Of a DNA stretch of 64,000 bases, positions 43,968 to 53,900 are shown one piece after another. Position numbers and translations under genes: made by a program. Where the stretch lies: assembly GCA_963758205.1 (NCBI GenBank), contig CAVWUM010000002.1:1178001-1242000 (forward strand). The letters run 5' to 3'. The notes beneath the pieces are model-generated. The model saw only the letters and a list, made by a program, of their open reading frames with translations. It was not told where the DNA came from and searched no databases. How positions within the stretch are numbered: position 1 is the stretch's first letter; every line of letters starts with the position of its first letter. The DNA is from Owenweeksia sp963758205 (lineage in GTDB: Bacteria > Bacteroidota > Bacteroidia > Flavobacteriales > Schleiferiaceae).

Positions 43968-45260
43968 ATGAATATGAGGTTTAAATCCTTTCTAAAATCC
44001 CTGGGGCCGGGAATACTGTTTGCCAGCACCTGTATTGGCGTAAGCCACCTGGTACAGAGTACACGGGCCGGGGCGTTATATGGCTTTGGATTATTGTGGG
44101 CCGTATTGGCAGCCAACCTATTTAAGTATCCCTTTTTTGAGTATGCCTCGCGCTATGCCAGCTCTACTGGCGAGAGTATAATTGATGGCTACAAACGCCT
44201 CGGCAACTGGATGCTCTGGTTATACCTGCTGGTTACAGCCGGTTCCATGTTTTTTGTAATAGCCGCTGTGGGTGCGGTTACGGCTGCCTTTCTCGATAAT
44301 CTGTTCGGGATAAGTCAATATTTGGGTGAGGGATATTTCGAGTACGTACTAGCCGGGTTGTTTAGTATTTGCACGTTTATTCTATATGTCGGTCAATACA
44401 AGGTGCTTGATTTTTTGATAAAGATTGTAGGTACGGTATTGCTTATCTCCACCATATTGGCGGTATCCTTAACGCTTTGGAGGGGCGCTGCTGTAGAAGA
44501 ATTTTCATTTTTTACTACCAGGGTATTTGAACCGGGCACGGCCGACTTTGCATTTTTAATTGCCCTTATGGGCTGGATGCCTACAGCCCTTGATATTTCG
44601 AGCTGGAACAGCCTTTGGGTGCTGGAGCGAATGAAGCAAACCAATTACAGACCATCTTTAAAAGAAACCCTGGGCGAGTTTAATTTCGGATACATTATTA
44701 CCACAATACTGGCACCCTGCTTTTTACTGTTGGGTGCTTACCTTATTTATGGCACCCAAAACTCCCTGCCCGATAATGCTGCAGGTTTTGCCAACGGTAT
44801 AATCGCTTTGTACACCGAGACTATTGGCCCATGGAGCTACCTGCTGATTGCCGCAGCCGCTTTTTCCATAATGTTTGGTACGTGTATAGCCGTGTTTGAT
44901 GGCTACTCCCGGGCCATCGTACGGATTTATGAATTGCTGAAAATGAAGCGCAGCGAAATGAACCAACCAATCAAACAGTCACAAGATACCGGTAAACATT
45001 ACCATATTAGTCTGCTGGTGGTAGCTATTGGAGGATTTGCCATTATATTCTGGTTTGGGAGTTCTCTCAAAGCGCTGGTAGATATGGCTACCACCATATC
45101 TTTTGTAGTGGCCCCTCTTATTGCCATAGTTAATTTCAGATTGGTAACCGGCAAGTACATTGCTCAAAAAGATCAGCCCAATAAAGCCCTGCGTATTTTG
45201 AGCATTCTAGGGATTATTTTCCTTAGCCTGTTTACTGGGGTTTATCTATGGTTTTATTGA
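43968..45260 (+). CDS. NRAMP-related membrane transporter lacking the canonical metal motifs
   Basis: 430 residues, about 11 membrane helices, LeuT-like fold. The first helix region reads GPGILFASTCIGVSHLVQST, where NRAMPs have DPGN. The sixth reads LMGWMPTALDISSW, where NRAMPs have MPHNLFLHS. The metal-binding Asp, Asn and Met are therefore not in place, although the overall pattern (AGALYGFGLLWAVLAANLFK, GTCIAVFDGYSR) is clearly NRAMP-like. Homologues are often labelled divalent metal transporters, but this substrate is open. Alone on its strand, with no metal-regulator gene nearby. Confidence 0.8.
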   Translation: MNMRFKSFLKSLGPGILFASTCIGVSHLVQSTRAGALYGFGLLWAVLAANLFKYPFFEYASRYASSTGESIIDGYKRLGNWMLWLYLLVTAGSMFFVIAAVGAVTAAFLDNLFGISQYLGEGYFEYVLAGLFSICTFILYVGQYKVLDFLIKIVGTVLLISTILAVSLTLWRGAAVEEFSFFTTRVFEPGTADFAFLIALMGWMPTALDISSWNSLWVLERMKQTNYRPSLKETLGEFNFGYIITTILAPCFLLLGAYLIYGTQNSLPDNAAGFANGIIALYTETIGPWSYLLIAAAAFSIMFGTCIAVFDGYSRAIVRIYELLKMKRSEMNQPIKQSQDTGKHYHISLLVVAIGGFAIIFWFGSSLKALVDMATTISFVVAPLIAIVNFRLVTGKYIAQKDQPNKALRILSILGIIFLSLFTGVYLWFY

Positions 45261-45395
45261 AACCGGCTTAATGCGATTTTTCAAATTCAAATGCACATAG
45301 TCCTATTAGTTTTTTCCCGACCTATGTGACCTATGAACCTATGTGGTTTATAACCCTACACTGACATCTATCATTATTAAACTATAAGCCTTTTG

Positions 45396-45403
45396 TAATT
45401 TTG
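45396..45403 (+). promoter_or_regulatory. -7 box of trhO
   Basis: TAATTTTG followed by CCAC, 25 bases before the ATG. Upstream, CCTATG occurs three times close together (about 45319-45342), possibly a short degenerate repeat. Confidence 0.45.
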
Positions 45404-45428
45404 CCACTTCCCAAAAAAAGATTTGTAG

Positions 45429-46469
45429 ATGGACCCCAATGCCGGCAAAAAAGGGCTGTACAACAAGCAAGGCCCCGAAGAACTGAGAAAGAAACTGGAA
45501 GCCGAAACCTTTAAAAGGCGTACGGTTTCTTTTTACCGCTATGTAATCATTGAAGATCCGCAGGCCATGCGCGATACCCTTTACCGGGAATGGAGCGAGC
45601 TGAATTGCCTGGGCCGTATATACGTGGCGCGCGAGGGCATTAATGCCCAAATGAATGTGCCCGAACACAACTGGACCGCTTTTGTAGAAAAGGTATATGC
45701 CCACCATGAGTTTAAGGATGTGCCCTTTAAAATTGCCGTGGAGGATGATGGTAAATCCTTTATTAAACTCACTGTAAAGGTGCGCAACAAAATTGTGGCT
45801 GACGGACTGGTGGAAGAGGATTGGGATGTAACCAATGTGGGTCGCCACCTCAACGCACAGGAGTGGAATGAGGCTATGGAAAGTGGAGAAGCCATAGTAG
45901 TGGACATCCGCAACCACTACGAAAGTGAAATCGGCCACTTTGAAAATGCCCTGCTGCCCGAAGCCGAGACATTTAGAGACGAACTACCTGAAGTATTGGA
46001 AATGCTAAAGGGTAAGGAGGATCAAAAAGTATTACTGTATTGCACCGGGGGCATTCGTTGCGAAAAAACCAGTGCTTACCTTAAGCACCACGGTTTTAAA
46101 GATGTAAATCAGCTTCATGGTGGGATCATCGATTATGCGCGCCAGATTAAAACAGCTGAACTCCCCAATAAATTCAAAGGCAAAAACTTTGTGTTTGACG
46201 ACCGCCTGGGAGAAACCATAAGCGAAGAGGTAATAAGCCATTGCCACCAATGCGGCAAACCCAGTGATGCCCATGTAAACTGCGCCAATAAAGAGTGTAA
46301 CCTGTTGTTTATTCAATGTAGTGAGTGTGCCGAAAAACATGAAGGCACCTGCTCCCCTTCCTGCCAGGAAATAATACACTTACCGGAAGATAAGCAGAAG
46401 AAACTCCGCAAGGGCAAAAAACAACAGAAAATTTTTCACAGCCACAAAAAGGTGAACCTCAAAGGCTAA
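45429..46469 (+). CDS. trhO: tRNA uridine(34) hydroxylase (rhodanese-like)
   Basis: 346 residues, YceA/TrhO family. It oxidises U34 of certain tRNAs to 5-hydroxyuridine, the first step of cmo5U/mo5U formation. N-terminal UPF0176-type domain (about 30-130: YVAREGINAQMNVPEHNW). Rhodanese domain with the active-site loop YCTGGIRCEKTSAYLK (about 204-219). A Cys-rich C-terminal segment follows (CHQCGKPSDAHVNCANKECN ... CSECAEKHEGTC), probably zinc-binding, then a Lys-rich tail. Length matches the family. The reaction is established for E. coli and B. subtilis homologues. Confidence 0.92.
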   Translation: MDPNAGKKGLYNKQGPEELRKKLEAETFKRRTVSFYRYVIIEDPQAMRDTLYREWSELNCLGRIYVAREGINAQMNVPEHNWTAFVEKVYAHHEFKDVPFKIAVEDDGKSFIKLTVKVRNKIVADGLVEEDWDVTNVGRHLNAQEWNEAMESGEAIVVDIRNHYESEIGHFENALLPEAETFRDELPEVLEMLKGKEDQKVLLYCTGGIRCEKTSAYLKHHGFKDVNQLHGGIIDYARQIKTAELPNKFKGKNFVFDDRLGETISEEVISHCHQCGKPSDAHVNCANKECNLLFIQCSECAEKHEGTCSPSCQEIIHLPEDKQKKLRKGKKQQKIFHSHKKVNLKG

Positions 46470-46555
46470 GCTAATTTTTTTAATATAGGTAAGGGTATTC
46501 ATGCAACCCTTTAAGATTTCCCGTGTCAAATGGGGTAAATCAATAATCTGCTACC

Positions 46556-48238
46556 ATGAAGAAAACTATACAAACCCTAGTGCTGGGTGTATTGCTCGGC
46601 ACCCCGTACATATACGCACAATCCCTTGCGATAGATTCTATAGAAATTAACACGCTGAAAGCTCATGTATATGCCGATGGTGGAATTTGGGAAATGGAAA
46701 CATGGGATGACTCCACTTATAAGCCCTTACTTTTTGCGGATGGTATTTGGATTGGCGGACTTGACGGCACCAACCTCCATGTATCATCTCAAACCTATCG
46801 TCAATCAGGCCTGGAATTTATGCCGGGACCCATCTCTAACGATCCTAATGTTTACGCCAGGTACAATAAGGTGCACAAGGTTAATTTGCAAACCTTAACA
46901 GATTTTAAAAACAAGGTGACTGTAGGTATTCCTCCCGAAATTGCCGACTGGCCCGCACATGGCGATACCAACCAGGGCGAGGCCTATTACCTGGCTCCTT
47001 TTGTAGATGTAAACCAGGACGGCCATTATGTTCCGGCTGATGGCGACTATCCTAAAATAAAAGGGGATGAAGCTATCTACACCATTTTTAATGATAAAAA
47101 TGGCAGGGTTTCCGGTGGTATGGGTGTAGAAGTACACTGCATGCTTTATGGCTATAAAACCGGAGGTATTGAGGACAGTATTCTTTACAAGGAATACAGA
47201 GTGATAAACCGCTCCTCCACTAACTACCTTGATTCGTACTTCAGCATTTTCGCTGATTTTGATTTGGGAAATCCTCAGGATGATTTAGTTGGCACCAATG
47301 TTTCGGCCAATTCAATTTTTACCTACAATGCCGATAGTGATGATAATGTTAGTAATGGCGGGTTTGGAACAAGGCTCGCCACCTGCGGAATACGAATGAT
47401 ACAAGGCCCACCAGCCGATTACTTTAATGGTATAGATGATGACCGTGATGGATGCCTTGATGCTGTAAGAGATGCCAACGGCATATGCCAACCTGAAGAC
47501 CCTGCAACCGGCATAAGAGAAAGAATATTACTTTCCGGATCCATGTATTATAATAATTCAGCCGGGCCTCAGGGAAACCCCAATAACCCAATGGAACAGT
47601 ATAACTACATGCGAAGCCTTTGGGCAAATGGTAACTTTCTAATTATTGAAAACCCATCGGGTTTATTAAACGCTCAAAATGGCGATGGTTACGTTTCCAG
47701 CAACATGGGAACATTCACTCCTTATGCTTTCTTAGGAAACAGTTTTGATACTTCAGGTGCTTATTATCCTACAGCTCCGGTAAATTGGTTTGCCTCTCCT
47801 AATAATTTATCTGATCAAAGAATGCTAGCCAATGCCGGTCCTTTTACCATTACTGCAGGGCAGGAGTTTGATTTGACCTATGCCTTTATTTGGAGCCGCA
47901 AACAGGATACAGCACAAGGCTATAATGTGATTAACAATAAACTGGCTTACCTGGATACGGTGTATAAAAACCCGCCTGCCAGATATGTTAGCCTGCCTGC
48001 TTACCAGCCCAATAGTAATTTCCGTATAGCCTACTCTCAATACGATAGAAGCTGGTGGATACTTAACGAGGATAAATCCAATCTCCATTTTCAACTTTAC
48101 AGCACAAGTGGTCAGTTACTGGATTCTTTTGATGTTTCGGCTAATGGCAGTCATCATGTTGATATGAGCAGGCTCAGCTCAGGTATCTACCTTCTGGTAG
48201 AAACCAAATCGGGCAGCAGCCACAAAATTGTAAAGTAG
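46556..48238 (+). CDS. Secreted protein with type A T9SS tail, function unknown
   Basis: 560 residues. Signal peptide (1-21, ending IYAQ). The body contains beta-rich sequence (IWIGGLDGTNLHVSSQTYRQ, EYRVINRSSTNYLDSYFSIF). It has EF-hand-like Asp-rich loops, DVNQDGHYVPADGDYP and GIDDDRDGCLDAVRDANG, which probably bind calcium. The C-terminus (LHFQLYSTSGQLLDSFDVSA, LSSGIYLLVETKSG) is a T9SS type A signal. No enzymatic motif recognised. Similar proteins occur across Flavobacteriales. A terminator follows at 48262. Confidence 0.8.
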   Translation: MKKTIQTLVLGVLLGTPYIYAQSLAIDSIEINTLKAHVYADGGIWEMETWDDSTYKPLLFADGIWIGGLDGTNLHVSSQTYRQSGLEFMPGPISNDPNVYARYNKVHKVNLQTLTDFKNKVTVGIPPEIADWPAHGDTNQGEAYYLAPFVDVNQDGHYVPADGDYPKIKGDEAIYTIFNDKNGRVSGGMGVEVHCMLYGYKTGGIEDSILYKEYRVINRSSTNYLDSYFSIFADFDLGNPQDDLVGTNVSANSIFTYNADSDDNVSNGGFGTRLATCGIRMIQGPPADYFNGIDDDRDGCLDAVRDANGICQPEDPATGIRERILLSGSMYYNNSAGPQGNPNNPMEQYNYMRSLWANGNFLIIENPSGLLNAQNGDGYVSSNMGTFTPYAFLGNSFDTSGAYYPTAPVNWFASPNNLSDQRMLANAGPFTITAGQEFDLTYAFIWSRKQDTAQGYNVINNKLAYLDTVYKNPPARYVSLPAYQPNSNFRIAYSQYDRSWWILNEDKSNLHFQLYSTSGQLLDSFDVSANGSHHVDMSRLSSGIYLLVETKSGSSHKIVK

Positions 48239-48261
48239 TTGTTGTGTGATTTACAACTGAA

Positions 48262-48297
48262 GGCTTCGTGGTTTGTGAAATTACCACGGAGCTTTTT
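48262..48297 (+). terminator. Terminator after the T9SS protein gene
   Basis: GCTTCGTGGT (48262-48271) pairs with ACCACGGAGC (48282-48291), one mismatch, followed by TTTTTT. Confidence 0.75.
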
Positions 48298-48422
48298 TCG
48301 TTTTGGGCAGTTAGTACTGAGCTCAAAAAATTTGGGTTTGAACTACCTGCCCTGACATTTGTCATAAGGTAAGCGGAGCAAGAATCCCTAAATTTGAACT
48401 TTCATTTTTAAGATTAGCAAGC

Positions 48423-49580
48423 ATGCCTTTTTATCATACCCTCGGAAAAATTCCGCATAAGCGACACACCACCTTTAAGAAGCCTGATGGCGGCTACTAT
48501 TATGAGCAGCTTTTTGGCACTATTGGTTTTGATGGGATGTCATCTAACTTATACCACGTACACAGGCCCACCCAGGTAAAATCAATTGGTGAAACTATAG
48601 ACCTTACTCCAAAAATTGCGGTGGATAAAAATATTACCAGCCGCATGTTGCAAGGCTTTAATGTAAAGCCTGCAGACGATTACCTGGAATCGCGCACGGC
48701 AGTTTTGGTGAATAACGATGTGCATGTTTCGCTGGCCGCTCCGCGCAAATCAATGAAGGATTACTTTTACAAAAATGCCGATGCCGATGAAATGATTTTT
48801 GTGCACCAGGGTAGTGGAACCCTACGTACCTTTTTAGGCAACCTTAAGTTTGGATATGGTGATTACCTGGTTATTCCAAGAGGGATGATTTACCAGATTG
48901 AGTTTGATACAGAAGACAACCGCCTTTTTATACTCGATTCCTTTTCGCCAATTTATACACCAAAGCGTTACCGCAATTATTTCGGGCAAATGCTGGAGCA
49001 CTCGCCCTTTTGTGAACGCGATCTGCGCAGACCTACTGACCTTGAAACCCATGATGAGGAAGGTGACTTTTTGATAAAGATTAAAAAGGAAGGTGTATTA
49101 CATCAATTGGTGTACGCCACCCACCCTTTTGATGTAGTAGGCTGGGATGGCTACAATTTTCCTTATGCCTTTAATATTAAAGATTTTGAACCGATAACCG
49201 GGCGAGTACACCAGCCGCCCCCCGTGCATCAAACGTTTGAAGCAGCAGGCTATGTGGTTTGTTCCTTTTGCCCCCGTTTGTACGATTATCATCCTGAGGC
49301 CGTGCCAGCACCCTACAACCACAGCAATATTGATAGTGATGAAGTGCTCTATTATGTTGATGGCGACTTTATGAGCCGCAATCATGTAGAGAAGGGCTAC
49401 ATAAGCCTGCACCCGGGCGGAATACCACACGGCCCGCACCCGGGCGCCATGGAGCGTAGTATTGGCCAAAAAGAAACCGCAGAGCTTGCTGTAATGGTAG
49501 ATACATTTAAACCCCTTAAGCTTACCCAGGCCGCCCTTGATATTGATGATGGCGATTATTGGAAGAGCTGGATAGGGTAA
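48423..49580 (+). CDS. hmgA: Homogentisate 1,2-dioxygenase
   Basis: 385 residues. Cupin-fold iron enzyme that opens the ring of homogentisate to maleylacetoacetate in tyrosine catabolism. Typical stretches: FVHQGSGTLRTFLGNLKFGY with YLVIPRGMIYQIEF (N-terminal cupin), and FCPRLYDYHPEAVPAPYNHS, which holds the iron-ligand region. YISLHPGGIPHGPHPGAMER carries the C-terminal His ligands. Slightly shorter than the human enzyme, as usual in bacteria. hppD, which makes its substrate, lies about 9 kb downstream on the same strand with its own promoter. Confidence 0.93.
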   Translation: MPFYHTLGKIPHKRHTTFKKPDGGYYYEQLFGTIGFDGMSSNLYHVHRPTQVKSIGETIDLTPKIAVDKNITSRMLQGFNVKPADDYLESRTAVLVNNDVHVSLAAPRKSMKDYFYKNADADEMIFVHQGSGTLRTFLGNLKFGYGDYLVIPRGMIYQIEFDTEDNRLFILDSFSPIYTPKRYRNYFGQMLEHSPFCERDLRRPTDLETHDEEGDFLIKIKKEGVLHQLVYATHPFDVVGWDGYNFPYAFNIKDFEPITGRVHQPPPVHQTFEAAGYVVCSFCPRLYDYHPEAVPAPYNHSNIDSDEVLYYVDGDFMSRNHVEKGYISLHPGGIPHGPHPGAMERSIGQKETAELAVMVDTFKPLKLTQAALDIDDGDYWKSWIG

Positions 49581-49605
49581 TCCCTTAACGAAAGACATAA
49601 AACCA

Positions 49606-49638
49606 AAAAGCCGCATCTGGTAAGCAGATGCGGCTTTT
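49606..49638. terminator. Bidirectional terminator after hmgA
   Basis: A perfect 14-bp stem, AAAAGCCGCATCTG with CAGATGCGGCTTTT, and a 5-base loop, between converging genes. Confidence 0.85.
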
Positions 49639-49662
49639 GTAATTTATATATAATGGAAAAGA

Positions 49663-50514
49663 CTACTCCTTTAAAGTAAACGTACGTGTAACGTTATTCA
49701 TTTTGGTGTCAACAGCATTTCCCTGTCCATCAACCAACTGTATGTTGATGGTGTTTTCACCCATCGGTAAACCTTCAATTACATAGGGTTGCCATTTGTC
49801 AAATTCAAACTCAAGGCTATCATTAATAGTGGCAATTACCGAATAACCTTCCGGGGATAGTTCAGCGTTTACAGGGTAAAAATCAAAAAGCACTTTTTGG
49901 GCATCAGCATCGGCATATTCACCTTTTGGGCGGCTGTAAAATAGCATCGGCCTGGTCAAATCCATAGGCTCTACATCCTTGGCTTTTTGGCCTATGCCAA
50001 ACTGAAACACTTTGTAGGCATCAGGGTTTTTCACACTTTCATGAAAACTTCTTGAAAGGAATGCTATGGCCACATGGTGGCCTGGTTCAAACTCCTTATC
50101 AAATTTAGGTTCATAGTGAGCGCTGTAAGGATCATTATCCATAATGAGGTGGATATGCTGTCCCTTGGCTGAATTGGCTAAACCATTGGCTCCGGCCTCA
50201 GGGCTTTGGGCTCCAAGCTGGTAGTTTTCAACACCGAAATCAAAGCTTACCTTTTTGCCATCCTGCATCATATCCTCCTTGGGCATATTAAGGCTAAGCT
50301 TTGCATCAGGAAATTTTTCTGAATCAGCAAATGGGGAAATCCTAAGGCCTCCTTTTTCATATACCTCAGGTGCATCATTTTCAGGTTCGGCTGTAACGCC
50401 CTCATCCTCGGTTTTGAGGTCAATTACCTCTTCTCTTTCTTCGCTGTTACCGGGGTTGCCGCAGGCGGCTACCATACTTAAGGCAACGGCCAGCATAAAA
50501 ACTCTCTTAATCAT
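49663..50514 (-). CDS. Lipoprotein of unknown function
   Basis: 283 residues. Lipobox MVAAC (Cys about 18), then an acidic linker (about 20-50, rich in Glu/Asp). The body has VSFDFGVENYQLGAQSPEAG, GQHIHLIMDNDPYSAHYEP and EPGHHVAIAFLSRSFHES. The His residues in those segments could bind metal. The C-terminal part is an Ig-like sandwich (GENTINIQLVDGQGN). Relatives in Flavobacteriales are sometimes labelled phosphopeptide-binding, but I see no FHA or 14-3-3 motif to support that. Confidence 0.65.
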   Translation of the reverse strand: MIKRVFMLAVALSMVAACGNPGNSEEREEVIDLKTEDEGVTAEPENDAPEVYEKGGLRISPFADSEKFPDAKLSLNMPKEDMMQDGKKVSFDFGVENYQLGAQSPEAGANGLANSAKGQHIHLIMDNDPYSAHYEPKFDKEFEPGHHVAIAFLSRSFHESVKNPDAYKVFQFGIGQKAKDVEPMDLTRPMLFYSRPKGEYADADAQKVLFDFYPVNAELSPEGYSVIATINDSLEFEFDKWQPYVIEGLPMGENTINIQLVDGQGNAVDTKMNNVTRTFTLKE

Positions 50515-50900
50515 AGCTTGTATTTTTTATTGGTAATGCCAAAGGAAGTGATTTGTTTACGTATAACAATCATTATTGACCAGGTGAAAATATGGATACA
50601 TAGGTACCTGGGAATATTAAGCGAGATTAATTTGCCATATATGTAGGGCGGCATAAGTTGCTAAATGGATAGATATCAGCCTGATATAGAGAGCATCTAT
50701 TTTCTCTATTGTTTTCTCTAAATGTCAGATTAAGAGGGCTTTTGGTTATCATATTTTTTTAACTTCGCAGCGCCAACAACACTAAAAACACTCCTTAACC
50801 AAGTTTGCACCAACCCATAACTTTTCTGTGGTGAAAAGTTGTGGTTTGTGTTTTTCTTGTATAGGGAGTATTTTTTTTTCTTAACCTAAACTCCCACTCC
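50515..50900 (+). promoter_or_regulatory. Long intergenic region with promoter and leader hairpin
   Basis: 386 bases without a gene, between two divergent genes. A TAACTTCG sequence at 50760-50767 (one mismatch from TAnnTTTG) with TTTG at 50741-50744 may be a promoter for the large gene at 50901, giving a leader of about 125 bases. In the leader AACTTTTC (50819-50826) pairs with GAAAAGTT (50833-50840). A run of nine T lies at 50871-50879, too far from the hairpin for a normal terminator. Nothing else recognised. Confidence 0.4.
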
Positions 50901-53900
50901 ATGAGAAAAATTCTTTTGATTATTCTACTGATGCCGTTGCTCAGTTTTTCGCAACAGTCTGGCGATACTCTACTATTAAAATCGCCTAACGGCACCATTT
51001 TCGGACTCTACATTACTAACTCAGGGGTTTTAGAAGTAGTAAACTTCGGACTACCTAATGCCGGAAAGCCCGGGCAACAACAACCTTCGGTTGGGTTTCA
51101 ATATTCAGCTATAGTAAATGAAGCTATTGCGAATAATATTACCCCACCTAGCAGTGGTTTACAGGCATTACAAAAAGTATATTTTGACAAGCTGGACAGT
51201 ATCGGCTTTTTGGAAAAATGTGATTTCTTTTACCTATTTATAAATGATGGAAGCCGGGATTTTGGTTTAATTAATTGGGCCGATCCAACAAAATATATGG
51301 CCAGCGCATTGAGTCAACCTGCTTTTGATAGCCTGCTGGGGTTTTCAACCGGATCATCAAAAGGCTACCTCAATACAAATTACAAGCCTACCCGGGATGC
51401 TGTTAAATACACCGATGGAAATGCCAGCTATGGGGGATACATTTCAAATGTTGAAAGCGAGAACGGTTTTGCCATGGGAATTAATTCCTCATATGATAAT
51501 ATACTGCGCTTAAATTTTAGAGGAAACGGAACCTTTAGGATTAACAATACGGTAAACACCAACTTTACCTCACCAGCTGATACCAATGGACTTTTTGTAG
51601 TGAACCGCGAAAACCAGGAGTTGAGCTTAACATGGCGCGGACAAATTCTAAAATCGGTAATCTCAATTACTCCCAGCGGACTACCTGATGAGGACTTTTA
51701 CATATTATGCCAAAACCTGGGAGGTGTTGCCAACAGTCATAGTTCATCTTCAATAGCCATGGTATTTGCAGGAGCCAATACCAAAATACTCGCACCCGCT
51801 GTAACACAGTATACCGAGGATTATATGGCTTCAGTGAGAAACTATTATGGATTGCCATCTGCAAATCCTCAAACGCAAAAAACCTCAGCATTAAGTAGGG
51901 ATGATATAAACAGCGTAATAGATATTATTCAGGGCCATGAATCTAAAGTAGTGGATGGAGAACTTGTAGTGTTGGATTTATACTCCATGTTGGATACCAG
52001 CGATGTAAAGTGGGGCACCAATGGTGAATTGGACGGTGTAAAAGATACTGATCCGGTTTATGGATGGGATGTGCGCTTTGAAGATATGAAGCAGGGGTTT
52101 AAAAATCCAGTAGAAGGAATAATAGAATGGAAGTATCCCACATCAATTGATAGTATAGCTATATGGACAGGTAATAATCTTAACAACCCAAATGCCTGGT
52201 TTAGGTTTTATGCAAGCCATGATATGGTAAACTGGGAACCTCTTACAGATCCTGTCAATTTTAGCTTCTTTCGAAGGTTTGAGTATTTAAAAAGCCAGAA
52301 AAAAGGCAAATACAGGTACTTCAAGGCTTCTCGCGAAACCAATGACCTTAATGGACAGAACAATGGAAGTGTTGCTCACAATTTCATGAAAATTATACCA
52401 TTTGGCAGTCAGGATGAATTTTTACGCTATCCGGAATACTTATCCATTAATGATTTACGTATTCGTAAAAACACCTTTAGAGAAACTATGGGTGTAAGCG
52501 CTTATACAGTAGATACCCTGAACCATGTGGTGAAATTTGCCAATGTATCACAGTTTAACAATTTTAAAAGATATATGGCCCGGCCGGGTGACCCCTGGGG
52601 CGCGATGTTGAACTATTTCAGCGCTTACTCCACTATTTATTCTTCGGGCGTAAAGCACCGTGGGCCCGATGGACGCCCGGTGCGCATGTTGCGCGGTGGT
52701 ATGGAGGATGTATATGAATATTGGAGAGATAATGGAGTTGACTTTGTTTTAGAACGGTTTCAATTGAGCTCAGATGCCTGGCTTGTTGACTCGCTGAACC
52801 AGTATTACGTTCAGGCCGGTGGTGGCGACTCTTCAGTACTATCCAGCAGCACTATTTATGTTACCGAAAACAAATTTTCAATGCCTGATAACATTAGAGG
52901 AGAGCCACAGGTATGGGCAGACACTATTGAGTTACAAAGAAACTTAACTCCCTATGATTACCGGGAAGCCATTTATGAAGCTTACGACTCCAGCTATTAT
53001 CCCAATAGTGGAAAGTTTACTGATTACCTGATTGATAAATATGTGGAAAAGGATAAAAACGGAAATCATACCGGGCGGGTCTCCAGTATTCATAATTTTA
53101 TGCGCATACCGCCCGAAGCGCTCATGGAGATGGCGGATCCTGATAAACGCTTCAAAGTATTAACCACCCCTGAAACCTACGAACTCTGGGGTGATTTTAT
53201 TTTTAACTATACCGCTGTAACCGGCCGCAATAAAAATATCCCACCTGAAGATGTTTATGTAATAAAAGGTGACAGTACGTTAATTGGACTTGACATTGTA
53301 GATGCAGAGGCTGGCGAAAACGAAGCCGACCGCGACTGGCAGGGAGGGCTGGCACAAATGCCTGCTTATGCAATGGGTATGATGCTATCCGTGCAATATG
53401 ACGGACACCTTGGCTTGGTAGGCGGCATAAGAGAAAACCATGCGGTGGGCATGCATACGGCCGACCCTACTATGAAAATGGTTTTGCATTCAACAATTAA
53501 CTCCGACATGCACCGCTCTATAATGGCTTTAAAATGGGCAGAATACTTCAGACAAAGGGATATGCACCTTACCACGGGCACACACCCCTACAGCGGGCTG
53601 CCACTAACCGTGAAATTTGAAAATGTAGCTTTTGATTTCCATGAATACCGCAGTACTGCCGGTGGACAAGGTAGTGGTGTGTTGGCCTCAGCTAAAGAAG
53701 AATATGCCTTAACGCCAGAGCTATCTACCTCTACAGAACAAATGCTGGAGGGCCTTAAAATTATCAGAACCCTATGGCCGGACTATGAAGTGTACTGCTC
53801 TGAATACGGTTATGGACATATACACGGAGGCAAGTTTGCTGCCCGTAAAGACTTGATCGGAATTCCAAATGCCACCGGAAGCTCCTACGCCATGGATCCT

